This document shows positions 42,773 through 51,500 of a stretch of DNA of 64,000 bases, one piece after another (the stretch's first letter is position 1; the number at the start of each line of letters is the position of its first letter). Source of the DNA: Streptomyces sp. 130 (GTDB lineage: Bacteria; Actinomycetota; Actinomycetes; Streptomycetales; Streptomycetaceae); NCBI RefSeq assembly GCF_007096885.1, contig NZ_VJNO01000015.1, positions 62,001 through 126,000 of the forward strand, written 5' to 3'. The notes below the pieces were generated by a model. The model had not been told where the DNA came from and searched no databases. It was given only the letters and a program-made list of their open reading frames with translations. The position numbers were made by a program, and so were the translations under genes.

Positions 42773-43555
42773 TCAGCCGCCGCACTGCTTCAGCATCATG
42801 TCCTTGTCCGCGCTCGTCACCGGCAGGTCGTACTTCAGCGAGACCTGGGCGAAGCGGAGCACGTACGCGCAGCGGATCGGCTTGTACGGCGGCAGCCAGG
42901 TCGCGGGGCCCGCGTCGCGCTTGGCGTTGTTGGCCGGACCGTCCACGGGGATGAGGTTGAGCGGATCGTTGGCGATCTGCTGCCGCTTGGCGTCATTCCA
43001 GTGGGCGGCGCCCATCTGCCAGTCGTACGACAGCGGCATGACGTGGTCGATCTGGACCTTGGTCGCCTGCTGCTTGCGCCACTCGATGGTCTTGCCGGTG
43101 TACGGGTCCTTGAGCGTCATGGACACGACCACGCACTTCGAACCGGAACGCAGCCGGACGTCCTTGCCGTCCCGGGCGAGCAGGTCGTTGCGGGTGTCGC
43201 AGCCGTTGTGGGACAGGGGCACATCATCGACCGAGTCCTTCCACGCGTACCCGAACTCGTCCCGTTCGTAACCGGTCTTGGGGCCGCGCCCCTTGGTGGC
43301 GACCTTCTCGATGATCTTCCGCGCCGCCGCCCGGTCCTGCTCCGACGTGAGGGGGGCGAGGCCGGGCTTCGTACCGTCGCCATTCACCAGCGGGCTGGCG
43401 CCGAAACCCGAGACGGACTGACCGCCGCCGTCCGCGCCGCCGCCGGAGGCACCGGTGTCCGAGGGCAGCTGATCGGGATCGCAGCCGCCCAGCACCAGCA
43501 CGGCCGTGGCGGCCAGGGCGGGCACCATCGCTCGACACACGCGGGGAGATATCAC
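42773..43555 (-). CDS. secreted HNH endonuclease-like lipoprotein
   Basis: 260 residues. A lipoprotein signal (MVPALAATAVLVLG, then lipobox GGC at residues 23-25) leads into a Gly/Ser linker and a GmrSD/DUF1524-type HNH domain. The core nuclease motif is KVQIDHVMPLSYDWQMG, followed by NDPLNLIPVDGPANNAKRD (the N-N/H ligands). It would be an extracellular, membrane-tethered nuclease, perhaps for nutrient DNA or developmental DNA breakdown. GTG 43555 start; only a weak ribosome site is seen. It is not linked to an immunity gene. Confidence 0.85.
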   Translation of the reverse strand: MISPRVCRAMVPALAATAVLVLGGCDPDQLPSDTGASGGGADGGGQSVSGFGASPLVNGDGTKPGLAPLTSEQDRAAARKIIEKVATKGRGPKTGYERDEFGYAWKDSVDDVPLSHNGCDTRNDLLARDGKDVRLRSGSKCVVVSMTLKDPYTGKTIEWRKQQATKVQIDHVMPLSYDWQMGAAHWNDAKRQQIANDPLNLIPVDGPANNAKRDAGPATWLPPYKPIRCAYVLRFAQVSLKYDLPVTSADKDMMLKQCGG

Positions 43556-43678
43556 TCGTAGCCGTCCTGACGGTGAGAAAGCCGAACCAACCAGGGAATA
43601 CTACGAATGCCTTCCCCGCGAGGAGGATTTCATGGCTGCGCGGTCTTCCCGCGTGCGGGCCGGACCACACCTCACCCC

Positions 43679-44545
43679 TCACACCTTCCCGATCCCCAAC
43701 GTGTTCTCGGACGGCAGCAGCCCCGAGCCGATCGCCGCCACCCACAGCGGCCCCAGCAGTTCGGCGAGCCGTTCCCGCTCCTGTGCCGCGAGCACCCGCC
43801 ACGGCCCCGCCGCCGCCTCGTCCGTGCGCCGCTCGACCTCCGCCCGCAGCGCCCGGCCCGCCTCGGTCGCCGTGCCGTCGGCGGCCACCAGGCCCCGCTT
43901 CTCCAGTCGTTCGCGCGCCGCCCGCCACTCACCCGCGTCCCACCCCCGGCTCGCGAACACCTCGGCCGGGGCCGCCCCGATCGCCGCGAAGGAGACCAGC
44001 GCCTCGACCGGGTCCAGCTCCGCGTCCGCCAGCGCCGCGAGGTGGCCGTCGCCCCGGTGTTCGCGCAGGACGGTCGCCGCGTGCCAGACCGCGAGGTGCG
44101 GTTCGTCCGGGACGGGCAGCGCGGCGTTCGCGGCGGCCAGCGGCCGGTCCGCCGTGTCGGCCGCCTCCACCACGCGCCGGAGCAGCGCGGCGGCCTCGGC
44201 CGTGTCCGGTGCGGCGGTCCTGTCCCCCAGGAGCGACCGGTACGCACGGTCGACGGCCCGGCCGCGCGCCGCGAGCACCGCGTCCGGCGAGGCGACCGTC
44301 CAGACGGCGGGGACGTACGCGCCCACCATGCGCGGGCTGAAGCTGTAGAACGTCTTCCCGACCCGGTCCGCCCCCGCCGCGCCCCGGGGCGCCGCCCGCC
44401 AGGCGAAGTAGCTCGGCCACCGCTCATCGACCGCGTACCCGAGGGCGGCGGCCTCCTCGTACGCCTCCGGTGCGTAATAGAGAACGGCGTGCACGGGCTC
44501 CAGCAGATGCCACAGCTGCCGTACGCGACCCAGCTCATCGGACAT
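43679..44545 (-). CDS. SalK/SCO6745-like helix-rich protein
   Basis: 288 residues. It resembles the actinobacterial SCO6745/SalK family, helical proteins with a winged-helix-like segment: GRVRQLWHLLEPVHAVLYY at the start, FAWRAAPRG, GKTFYSFSPRMVGAYVPAVW, and a C-terminal helix-turn-helix-like stretch EWRAARERLEKRGLVAADG. Function is not established. ATG 44545 has GGAAGG 6 nt upstream; the in-frame start at 44563 lies on that site. Divergent from a TetR gene with shared operator-like ATCTAG elements. Confidence 0.78.
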   Translation of the reverse strand: MSDELGRVRQLWHLLEPVHAVLYYAPEAYEEAAALGYAVDERWPSYFAWRAAPRGAAGADRVGKTFYSFSPRMVGAYVPAVWTVASPDAVLAARGRAVDRAYRSLLGDRTAAPDTAEAAALLRRVVEAADTADRPLAAANAALPVPDEPHLAVWHAATVLREHRGDGHLAALADAELDPVEALVSFAAIGAAPAEVFASRGWDAGEWRAARERLEKRGLVAADGTATEAGRALRAEVERRTDEAAAGPWRVLAAQERERLAELLGPLWVAAIGSGLLPSENTLGIGKV

Positions 44546-44575
44546 GTCCACACCTTCCGCCACACACCGGCCACC

Positions 44576-44594
44576 ATCTAGCCACTGCCTAGAT
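44576..44594. promoter_or_regulatory. TetR-type operator ATCTAG-N7-CTAGAT
   Basis: Perfect 6-bp arms at 44576-44581 and 44589-44594 between the SalK-like and TetR genes. A further CTAGAT at 44631-44636 lies within the TetR promoter spacer. Confidence 0.6.
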
Positions 44595-44620
44595 CCCCAG
44601 AGTGCGCGCGATCCGCGAAC

Positions 44621-44648
44621 TTGTCAACGACTAGATCCGGCGTAACCT
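44621..44648 (+). promoter_or_regulatory. promoter of TetR gene, probably leaderless
   Basis: TTGTCA (44621-44626), 16-nt spacer, TAACCT (44643-44648). The predicted start falls at or beside the ATG at 44656, and no Shine-Dalgarno sequence is present. Confidence 0.55.
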
Positions 44649-44655
44649 GCTGTCC

Positions 44656-45228
44656 ATGACCAGCGACCGCGCCTACCACCACGGCGACCTGCGACGGGCC
44701 GTCCTCACCGCCGCCCTCGACGTCATCCGCACCGAGGGCCCCGCCGCGCTCAGCCTCCGCGACCTGGCCCGCCGGGCCGGCGTCTCCCACGCCGCCCCCG
44801 CCCACCACTTCAAGGACCGCACGGGCCTGCTCACCGCGATCGCCGCCGAGGGCTACGGCCTGTTCGCGGACGCCCTCGCCGCCGCCCCGGATCTCCGCGA
44901 ACGAGGCGTGGCGTACGTACGGTTCGCAGCGACGCACCCGGCGCACTTCCAGGTGATGTTCCAGCCGGACCTGTACCGCACGGACGACCCGGACCTCCTG
45001 GCGGCGAAGGCCCGGGCCACGGCGGAACTACGTGCGGGCGTCGCCACCCTGAGCCCCGCCGACGACCCCCGCCTCACGGGCATCGCCGCCTGGTCCCTCG
45101 CCCACGGCTTCGCCACACTGCTCCTCAGCGGCAACCTGACGGACGCGGTGGGCGACCGCGACCCGGAGGAGGTCTTCCGCCGCGTGGGCCGACTGGTGTT
45201 CAGCCCCGGGGACGCATCCGGCCAGTGA
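44656..45228 (+). CDS. TetR family regulator
   Basis: 190 residues. The HTH is SLRDLARRAGVSHAAPAHHFKDRTGLL, preceded by YHHGDLRRAVLTAALDVI, as in TetR regulators with the WHG-type C-terminal domain (HPAHFQVMFQPDLY). It probably represses itself and the divergent SalK-like gene through the ATCTAG/CTAGAT elements. The message appears leaderless (-10 box 7 bp before ATG, no ribosome site). Converges with the GntR gene 4 bp away. Confidence 0.9.
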   Translation: MTSDRAYHHGDLRRAVLTAALDVIRTEGPAALSLRDLARRAGVSHAAPAHHFKDRTGLLTAIAAEGYGLFADALAAAPDLRERGVAYVRFAATHPAHFQVMFQPDLYRTDDPDLLAAKARATAELRAGVATLSPADDPRLTGIAAWSLAHGFATLLLSGNLTDAVGDRDPEEVFRRVGRLVFSPGDASGQ

Positions 45229-45232
45229 GGGC

Positions 45233-46012
45233 CTATTCGGCCGTGAACTCGTACTGGACCTCGTACAGATGCCCGGCCTTCACCATGACCGTGGCCTCGA
45301 TGGGCCGCTCGTCCTCGCTGTAGACCACGCGCAGCGTACGCAGCACCGGCAGCCCTCCGGGCAGGCGCAGCGCCTGGTACTGCTCCTGGGTGGGCACCCG
45401 TGCGGACACGCGGTCGACGCTGAGCCGTGGCGGGTACCCCAGCTCCGCGAGAAGCGTCGGGGTTCCACCCGGGATCTTGCGGCGAGCCGTCATTGCCGTG
45501 CCGCTGACGATGTCCAGCGGGTAGTACGAGGCAACGAGCTCGGCGGGTTCGTCATCGATCACGAGCAGCTGGCGCCGCAGCAGTGCCGGATCACCTCCCG
45601 GAAGCCTCAACGCCTCCGCGACATCCGCCGGTGGCTGGACCTCGGCGACTTCGAGCAGCGTGCTGTGAGCCCGGGAGCCGCCCTTCGTCGCTTCGGTCAG
45701 CCAGCGGTACGGTTCCCCCGCACCTGCCGGGGCCATGGACGCGGCCGGGCGAACGGTCCGCTGGCGGTGCTCGCGGACGGTCACCGACGCACCCGCCCTG
45801 CCGATCACCAGCCCCTCGTCCTTGAGCAGCTGCACCGCCTCCTGGACCGTGGCGTTCGAGGCGTCGAACCGCTGCTTGAGGTGGGCCGTCGAGGGCAGGT
45901 TCGCGCCGGGCGCGAGGTCTCCGCCCATGATCTGGTCCCTGAGATCGGCCGCGATCCGCTCATGCAGGGAACGTCGGTCGGCGGCGTCGGCTTCGGGTCT
46001 GGGCACGGTCAT
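45233..46012 (-). CDS. GntR family regulator with UTRA domain
   Basis: 259 residues. Winged HTH about 15-80 (IAADLRDQIMGGDLAPGANLPSTAHLKQRF, ATVQEAVQLLKDEGLVIGRAG) and C-terminal UTRA sensor about 110-255 (LLRRQLLVIDDEPAELVASYYP, ARVPTQEQYQALRLPGGLPVL). UTRA domains bind small effectors such as sugars or amino-acid-related molecules. ATG 46012 overlaps the stop of the upstream UTRA-only gene (ATGA). The sensor is homologous to the whole upstream protein, suggesting duplication. Confidence 0.9.
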   Translation of the reverse strand: MTVPRPEADAADRRSLHERIAADLRDQIMGGDLAPGANLPSTAHLKQRFDASNATVQEAVQLLKDEGLVIGRAGASVTVREHRQRTVRPAASMAPAGAGEPYRWLTEATKGGSRAHSTLLEVAEVQPPADVAEALRLPGGDPALLRRQLLVIDDEPAELVASYYPLDIVSGTAMTARRKIPGGTPTLLAELGYPPRLSVDRVSARVPTQEQYQALRLPGGLPVLRTLRVVYSEDERPIEATVMVKAGHLYEVQYEFTAE

Positions 46013-46551
46013 CCGATCCTGGTCTCGTAACGCAGCTTCTGGCGTCGCGGGGGCATGGCCATGACGTCGACCTGAATGGGCCGGCCGGCCTCGTCCAGGG
46101 TGAGCCGCGTCAGTTGGAGGACCGGGTCTCCCTCCGGCATCGCCAGCTGCTCGGCCTCGGACCCGGTCGCCCGCCGCGCGGTCACCTCTTCACGTACGCG
46201 TACGCCGACGTGGCCCAGCTCCGCCAGGAGCCTGACCGCCCCACCGGGGATCCTGGCCGTCCCGGCGAGGCCGGTGCCGCCCGCGATGGCCAGCGGGTAG
46301 TAGGTGTCCGTCAACTCGCAGGGCTCGCCGTCGAGGTACATGATCCTGCGTCGGGCGACGACGCTCTCCCCGGCCGCCACCCCGAGCAGCTCCGCGACCA
46401 CTTCCGGGGCCTCCACCTCGCCCGCCTGGACGATGCGCTGGCTCCCCCGGCGCCCCTCGGCGGCGGCCTCGGCCGCCCAGGTGTCGCCCGGAGCGCCGGA
46501 GGGCGCGGCGAGGTAGGGCGTCGACGTACTGACCCATTCATTACCGCCCAT
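46009..46551 (-). CDS. UTRA-only protein lacking DNA-binding domain
   Basis: 180 residues. A short N-terminus (GGNEWVSTSTPYLAAPS) leads into a UTRA domain: VARRRIMYLDGEPCELTDTYYP, RIPGGAVRLLAELG, VTARRATGSEAEQLAMPEGDPVL. There is no winged HTH before it, unlike normal GntR/HutC proteins; the start ATG 46551 has GAGGAG 6-7 nt upstream, so the short form is real. It may form heterodimers with, or compete for ligand with, the coupled GntR protein. A decayed regulator is the alternative. Confidence 0.82.
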   Translation of the reverse strand: MGGNEWVSTSTPYLAAPSGAPGDTWAAEAAAEGRRGSQRIVQAGEVEAPEVVAELLGVAAGESVVARRRIMYLDGEPCELTDTYYPLAIAGGTGLAGTARIPGGAVRLLAELGHVGVRVREEVTARRATGSEAEQLAMPEGDPVLQLTRLTLDEAGRPIQVDVMAMPPRRQKLRYETRIG

Positions 46552-46642
46552 GCGCTTCTCCTCCGCAGCTCCCACCGACACGACACCCAGCGTGCCTCAT
46601 CTCCGGACGGGAGGCCCAGTCGCCTCCCCACCAGAGAGCACC

Positions 46643-46671
46643 TTGCCGCCTTTCACGAATAGCAGTAAGAT
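46643..46671 (+). promoter_or_regulatory. promoter of HATPase gene
   Basis: TTGCCG (46643-46648), 17-nt spacer, TAAGAT (46666-46671), about 40 nt before the GTG start at 46713. Confidence 0.5.
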
Positions 46672-46712
46672 CGTCGCCACGTTACAACCCGCAAGCAAGG
46701 CGGTGAACCCCC

Positions 46713-47099
46713 GTGTCCCTGGTGCAGCAACGACGCTTCACCCGCAGGCGCACCTCTGTCGGTGCCTCACGCGCGTTCGTTACCGGCGTCCTCGCCGAGT
46801 GGCAGCTCCACACCTTGATCGAAAACATAAGGCTGTGCGTCTCGGAACTCGCCACCAACGCATTGCTGCACGGTGTGCCGCCCGGCCGCGAGTTCAGCGT
46901 CGCGCTCCACCGGGCCGAGGACCAGGTACGGCTGGAGGTCCGCGACAGCGGACCCGGTCAACCACGCGTCCAGCAGGCCGCTGAAGTCGCCTGCTCCGGC
47001 CGCGGCCTGCACCTCGTCCGGGAACTCGCCGACGACTTCGGAGTCGATGACCACGTCGTCGGCAAGACCGTATGGCTGATCTTCAAGACCTCGTCATGA
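46713..47099 (+). CDS. ATP-binding protein, anti-sigma-factor kinase-like (HATPase)
   Basis: 128 residues, a single GHKL-ATPase domain similar to RsbW/SpoIIAB: N box CVSELATNALLHG, G1 box LEVRDSGPGQP and G2 box GRGLHLVRELADDFG. Streptomyces has many such proteins; some bind sigma factors or anti-anti-sigma proteins, while others work with XRE/DUF397 partners, which are absent here. It is divergent from the UTRA-only/GntR pair. GTG start 46713, with a weak GGCGG ribosome site. Confidence 0.88.
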   Translation: MSLVQQRRFTRRRTSVGASRAFVTGVLAEWQLHTLIENIRLCVSELATNALLHGVPPGREFSVALHRAEDQVRLEVRDSGPGQPRVQQAAEVACSGRGLHLVRELADDFGVDDHVVGKTVWLIFKTSS

Positions 47100-47249
47100 G
47101 GGTCAACTCTCGCGTTTCGCCATGGGCGTGATCAGTCCCGACCTCTCCTGTCGCCCCCGGTCAACAACTCGCCTCCACAACTGGTCCATTCGGCTGCAAA
47201 CGAGCGATCGCACTTCATTCCCCTCCGCCCGGCTGCCGACAACCAACGC

Positions 47250-48431
47250 ATGATCATTTCTCCCTCACGACGTTCCAAGGCCCTCGCCGCCGCAGCAGCC
47301 ACCCTGTGCGCGCTCACCGTCTCGGGCGCGCTGCCCGCCTCCGCCTCCGGCTCCCGTGCGGTGCCGGCCGCCGCCGAGGCGCCCCTGCTGGTGTCCGTGG
47401 GCGACAGCTTCATCTCCGGTGAGGCCGGGCGCTGGGCAGGCAACAGCAACCAGAGCGCCAACGGATACTCCGGCACCGACCGGGCCTGGGACCCGGCGAC
47501 CCGTAAGAGCGACCCGTACCGGGTGTACGGGTCGTCCTACGACAACGGCTGCAACCGCTCCGACGTGGCCGAGGTCCAGTCCGTCACGCTCGACGTCAGC
47601 CGCCTCAACCTCGCCTGCTCGGGCGCGACCTCGAAGGCGGTGCTCCTCCCGGAGAGCGGCGGCGCGCCGTTCAAGGGCGAGCGCTCGCAGGCCAGGGAGC
47701 TGGAGGACGTGGCGATCGGCCGGGCGGTGCACGCGGTCGTCGTGTCGATCGGCGGCAACGACCTCGGCTTCTCCGACATCATCACCGGCTGCGCGACCGA
47801 GTTCGTCAAGCCCTTCGGCGGCAAGCCGTGCGCACCGGACGCGGCCGAGCAGGTCGCCGAGCGCCTGCCCGGCGTGCGGCAGGCGGCCGTGAACACCCTG
47901 GCCGACGTGCGGACCGCGCTCGACCGGGCGGGCCACCCGGCCGGCTCGTACCGGCTGATCCTCCAGTCGTACCCCTCCCCGCTCCCGGACGCCGGCCGCA
48001 TCCGCTACCCCGGCGAGAAGTACGACCGGCTCAAGTCCGGCGGCTGCCCCTTCTTCGACAAGGACCTCACCTGGGCGCACGACGAGCTGGTCCCGGAGAT
48101 CAGCTCGGTCCTGGCGGACGCGGCCGACGAGGGCGGCGCGGAGTTCCTGGACCTGTCCCGGTCGTTCGAAGGCCGCGAGGTGTGCTCGACCTCCACCCGG
48201 CAGGCCGACGCCACCCACGCCCCCTCCGGTGACACCAGCGAGTGGATCCGCTTCGTCACCTCCGGCTACGGGCAGGGCCAGCAGCAGGAGTCCCTGCACC
48301 CCAACCGCTACGGCCAGCAGGCCCTCGGCACCTGCCTGACCCTCCAGCTGGAACAGCCCTCGGGCGACCGCCGCTGCACCAACACCCCGGGCCAGGGCCC
48401 CGCCGCGATGCGGTTGGACTCCATCGGCTGA
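47250..48431 (+). CDS. secreted SGNH/GDSL hydrolase
   Basis: 393 residues. Sec signal peptide about 1-32 (RRSKALAAAAATLCALTVSGALPASASG). Block I is LVSVGDSFISGEAG (nucleophile Ser), block III VVSIGGNDLGFSDI, and catalytic His in QESLHPNRYGQQALG. It matches large Streptomyces extracellular esterase/phospholipase-like SGNH proteins, with six or more cysteines that may pair outside the cell (CNRSD, LACSG, GCATEF, KPCAPD, GCPFF, EVCS). No clear ribosome site precedes ATG 47250. A strong terminator follows. Confidence 0.88.
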   Translation: MIISPSRRSKALAAAAATLCALTVSGALPASASGSRAVPAAAEAPLLVSVGDSFISGEAGRWAGNSNQSANGYSGTDRAWDPATRKSDPYRVYGSSYDNGCNRSDVAEVQSVTLDVSRLNLACSGATSKAVLLPESGGAPFKGERSQARELEDVAIGRAVHAVVVSIGGNDLGFSDIITGCATEFVKPFGGKPCAPDAAEQVAERLPGVRQAAVNTLADVRTALDRAGHPAGSYRLILQSYPSPLPDAGRIRYPGEKYDRLKSGGCPFFDKDLTWAHDELVPEISSVLADAADEGGAEFLDLSRSFEGREVCSTSTRQADATHAPSGDTSEWIRFVTSGYGQGQQQESLHPNRYGQQALGTCLTLQLEQPSGDRRCTNTPGQGPAAMRLDSIG

Positions 48432-48443
48432 CACCTTCGCGAG

Positions 48444-48492
48444 AACGGGAACGGGTGCGGTACGCCGTCGGCGTACCGCACCCGTTCCCGTT
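48444..48492. terminator. bidirectional terminator
   Basis: 23-bp perfect arms (48444-48466 and 48470-48492) with a 3-nt loop, between the convergent SGNH and mfd genes. Confidence 0.85.
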
Positions 48493-48507
48493 ACCGTCCC
48501 CCGGGCG

Positions 48508-51500
48508 TCACGACCCCAGGATCGTCGTGAGGAACTCCCCCGTCCACGCCAGCAGTTCGCGTCCCACCACCGGCTTTCCGCCGATCTTGCCCGTCGTCGG
48601 GCGCGGCACCAGGATCTGGTGGACCGCCGGCTTGATGACCGTCTTCGGGTACAGCCGCTTCAGGCGCAGCTCCTGGGACTCGCGCAGTTCCACCGGCGCG
48701 AAGCGGATGTTCGGGCCCTGGAGCACGATGTCGCCGACCCCGCACGCGCGGGCCAGCATGCGCAGCCCGGCCACCAGGAGCAGGTTCTCGACCGGCTCCG
48801 GAAGCTTGCCGTAGCGGTCGGTCAGCTCCTCGCGGACCGCCTTGATGTCGTCCTCCGAGGACGCCGACGCGATCGAACGGTACGCCTGGAGGCGCAGCCG
48901 CTCGCCGGGGGCGTAGTCGTGCGGGACGTGCGCGTCGACCGGGAGCTCGATCTTGACCTCCAGCGGCGGCTCCTCCTCCACGCCGCCCTCCAGGGACGCC
49001 CGGTAGTCGGCGACCGCCTCGCCCACCATGCGTACGTACAGGTCGAAGCCGACGCCCGCGATGTGGCCGGACTGCTCACCGCCGAGCAGGTTGCCCGCGC
49101 CGCGGATCTCCAGGTCCTTCATGGCGACGTACATGCCCGCGCCCATCTCGGTGTGCTGGGCGATCGTCGCCAGGCGCTCGTGGGCGGTCTCCGTCAGCGG
49201 CTTCTCCGGCGGGTACAGGAAGTACGCGTAGCCCCGGTCGCGGCCACGGCCCACCCGGCCGCGCAGCTGGTGCAGCTGGGAGAGGCCGAAGTTGTCGCCG
49301 CGCTCCACGATCAGCGTGTTCGCGTTGGAGATGTCGATGCCCGACTCCACGATCGTCGTGGAGACCAGCACGTCGAACTTCTTCTCCCAGAAGTCCACCA
49401 CGACCTGCTCCAGGGCCTGTTCGGTCATCTGGCCGTGCGCCGTGGCGATCCGCGCCTCGGGCACGATCTCGCGCAGCCGCGCCGCCGCCCGGTCGATCGA
49501 CTCGACCCGGTTGTGGATGTAGAACGCCTGGCCCTCGCGCAGCAGTTCACGCCGGATCGCGGCACCGATCTGCTTCTCCTCGTACGGCCCGACGAAGGTC
49601 AGGACCGGGTGGCGCTCCTCGGGCGGGGTGGTGATCGTGGACATCTCGCGGATGCCGGTGACCGCCATCTCCAGCGTACGGGGGATGGGCGTCGCGGACA
49701 TGGTCAGCACGTCCACGTTGGCGCGGAGCTTCTTCAGCTGCTCCTTGTGCTCGACGCCGAACCGCTGCTCCTCGTCCACGATGACGAGGCCCAGGTCCTT
49801 GAACTTCGTCTCCGAGGAGAACAGGCGGTGGGTGCCGATGACCAGGTCGACGGAGCCGTCCTTCAGCCCCGCGAGCGTCGCCTTGGACTCGGCCTCCGAC
49901 TGGAAGCGGCTGAGCGCGCGTACGTTGACGGGGAACTGGGAATAGCGCTCGGTGAACGTGCCGTAGTGCTGCTGCACGAGCAGCGTGGTGGGCACGAGGA
50001 CGGCGACCTGCTTCCCGTCCTGGACCGCCTTGAACGCGGCGCGGACCGCGATCTCCGTCTTGCCGTACCCCACGTCGCCGCAGATCAACCGGTCCATCGG
50101 GACCGACTTCTCCATGTCCTCCTTGACCTCGGCGATCGTCGTCAGCTGGTCGGGCGTCTCCGCGTACGGGAACGCGTCCTCCAGCTCGCGCTGCCAGGGC
50201 GTGTCCGGGCCGAAGGTGTGGCCGGGGGCCGCCATCCGGGCCGAGTACAGCTTGATCAGGTCGGCGGCGATCTCCTTGACGGCCTTCTTGGCGCGCGCCT
50301 TCGTCTTCGTCCAGTCCGCGCCGCCGAGCCGGTGCAGGGTCGGGGCCTCGCCGCCGACGTACTTGGTGACCTGCTCCAGCTGGTCGGTCGGGATGTACAG
50401 CCGGTCACCGGGCTGCCCGCGCTTGGCGGGGGCGTACTCGACCAGCAGATACTCGCGCGTCGCCCCCTGCACCGTGCGCTGCACCATCTCGATGTAGCGG
50501 CCCACGCCGTGCTGCTCGTGCACGATGTAGTCGCCGGTCTCCAGCGTCAGCGGGTCGATCGTCTTGCGCCGCCGCACCGGCATCCGGCCCAGGTCCTTGG
50601 TGGCGGTGCGCTGCCCGGTGAGGTCGGTCTCCGTGAGCACGGCGAGCTTCAGGCCGGGGTGGACGAAGCCGTGGTCGATGGCCCCGCACGAGACGTGCAC
50701 CACGGACGGGGAGATCTCGTCCAGGTCCGGGTCGAGCCGGGCCGCGATCCCCTCGCCGCCCAGCATCTCGACCGTACGGGAGGCGAGCCCCTGGCCCTCC
50801 GTGACGTACACCGTGCGCCAGCCGTCGGCCAGCCGGCCCTTGGTGTCGGCGAACGCCCGCGCGGTGTCCCCCCGGTACATCTCCGGCGCCTGCATCCCGA
50901 GCGCCAGCGTGTCCGCGTCCAGCTCCGCGTCCGCGGCGAACGGGGAGATCGACCACCACATCATGTCCAGCTCACGGGCCCGCTCGCGGACGTCCGCGAT
51001 GCCCCGCAGCGAGGCCGCGCCGACGTCGATCGGGGCCTCGCCGCCGCCCGCCGTCGCCGCCCACGACGCCTGCAGGAACTCCTGGCTGGTCGCGACCAGG
51101 TCCGCGGCCCGGGTCCGGACCCGCTCAGGGTCGCAGACGACGGCCATCGCGCCCTCGGGCAGCACGTCGAGCAGCAGCTCCATGTCGTCCACGAGGACCG
51201 GCGCCAGGGACTCCATGCCCTCCACCGCGATGCCCTCGGCGATCTTGTGGAGCAGCTCGCCCAGCTCCGGGTGGGCCTCGGCGAGCGCGGCGGCCCGCTC
51301 CCGCACCTCGTCCGTCAGCAGGAGCTCACGGCAGGGCGGCGCCCACAGGCCGTGCTCGGCGACCTCCAGGGACCGCTGGTCGGCGATCTTGAAGTACCGG
51401 ATCTCCTCGACGTCGTCGCCCCAGAACTCCACCCGCAGCGGGTGCTCCTCGGTGGGCGGGAACACGTCCAGGATGCCGCCGCGCACCGCGAACTCGCCGC

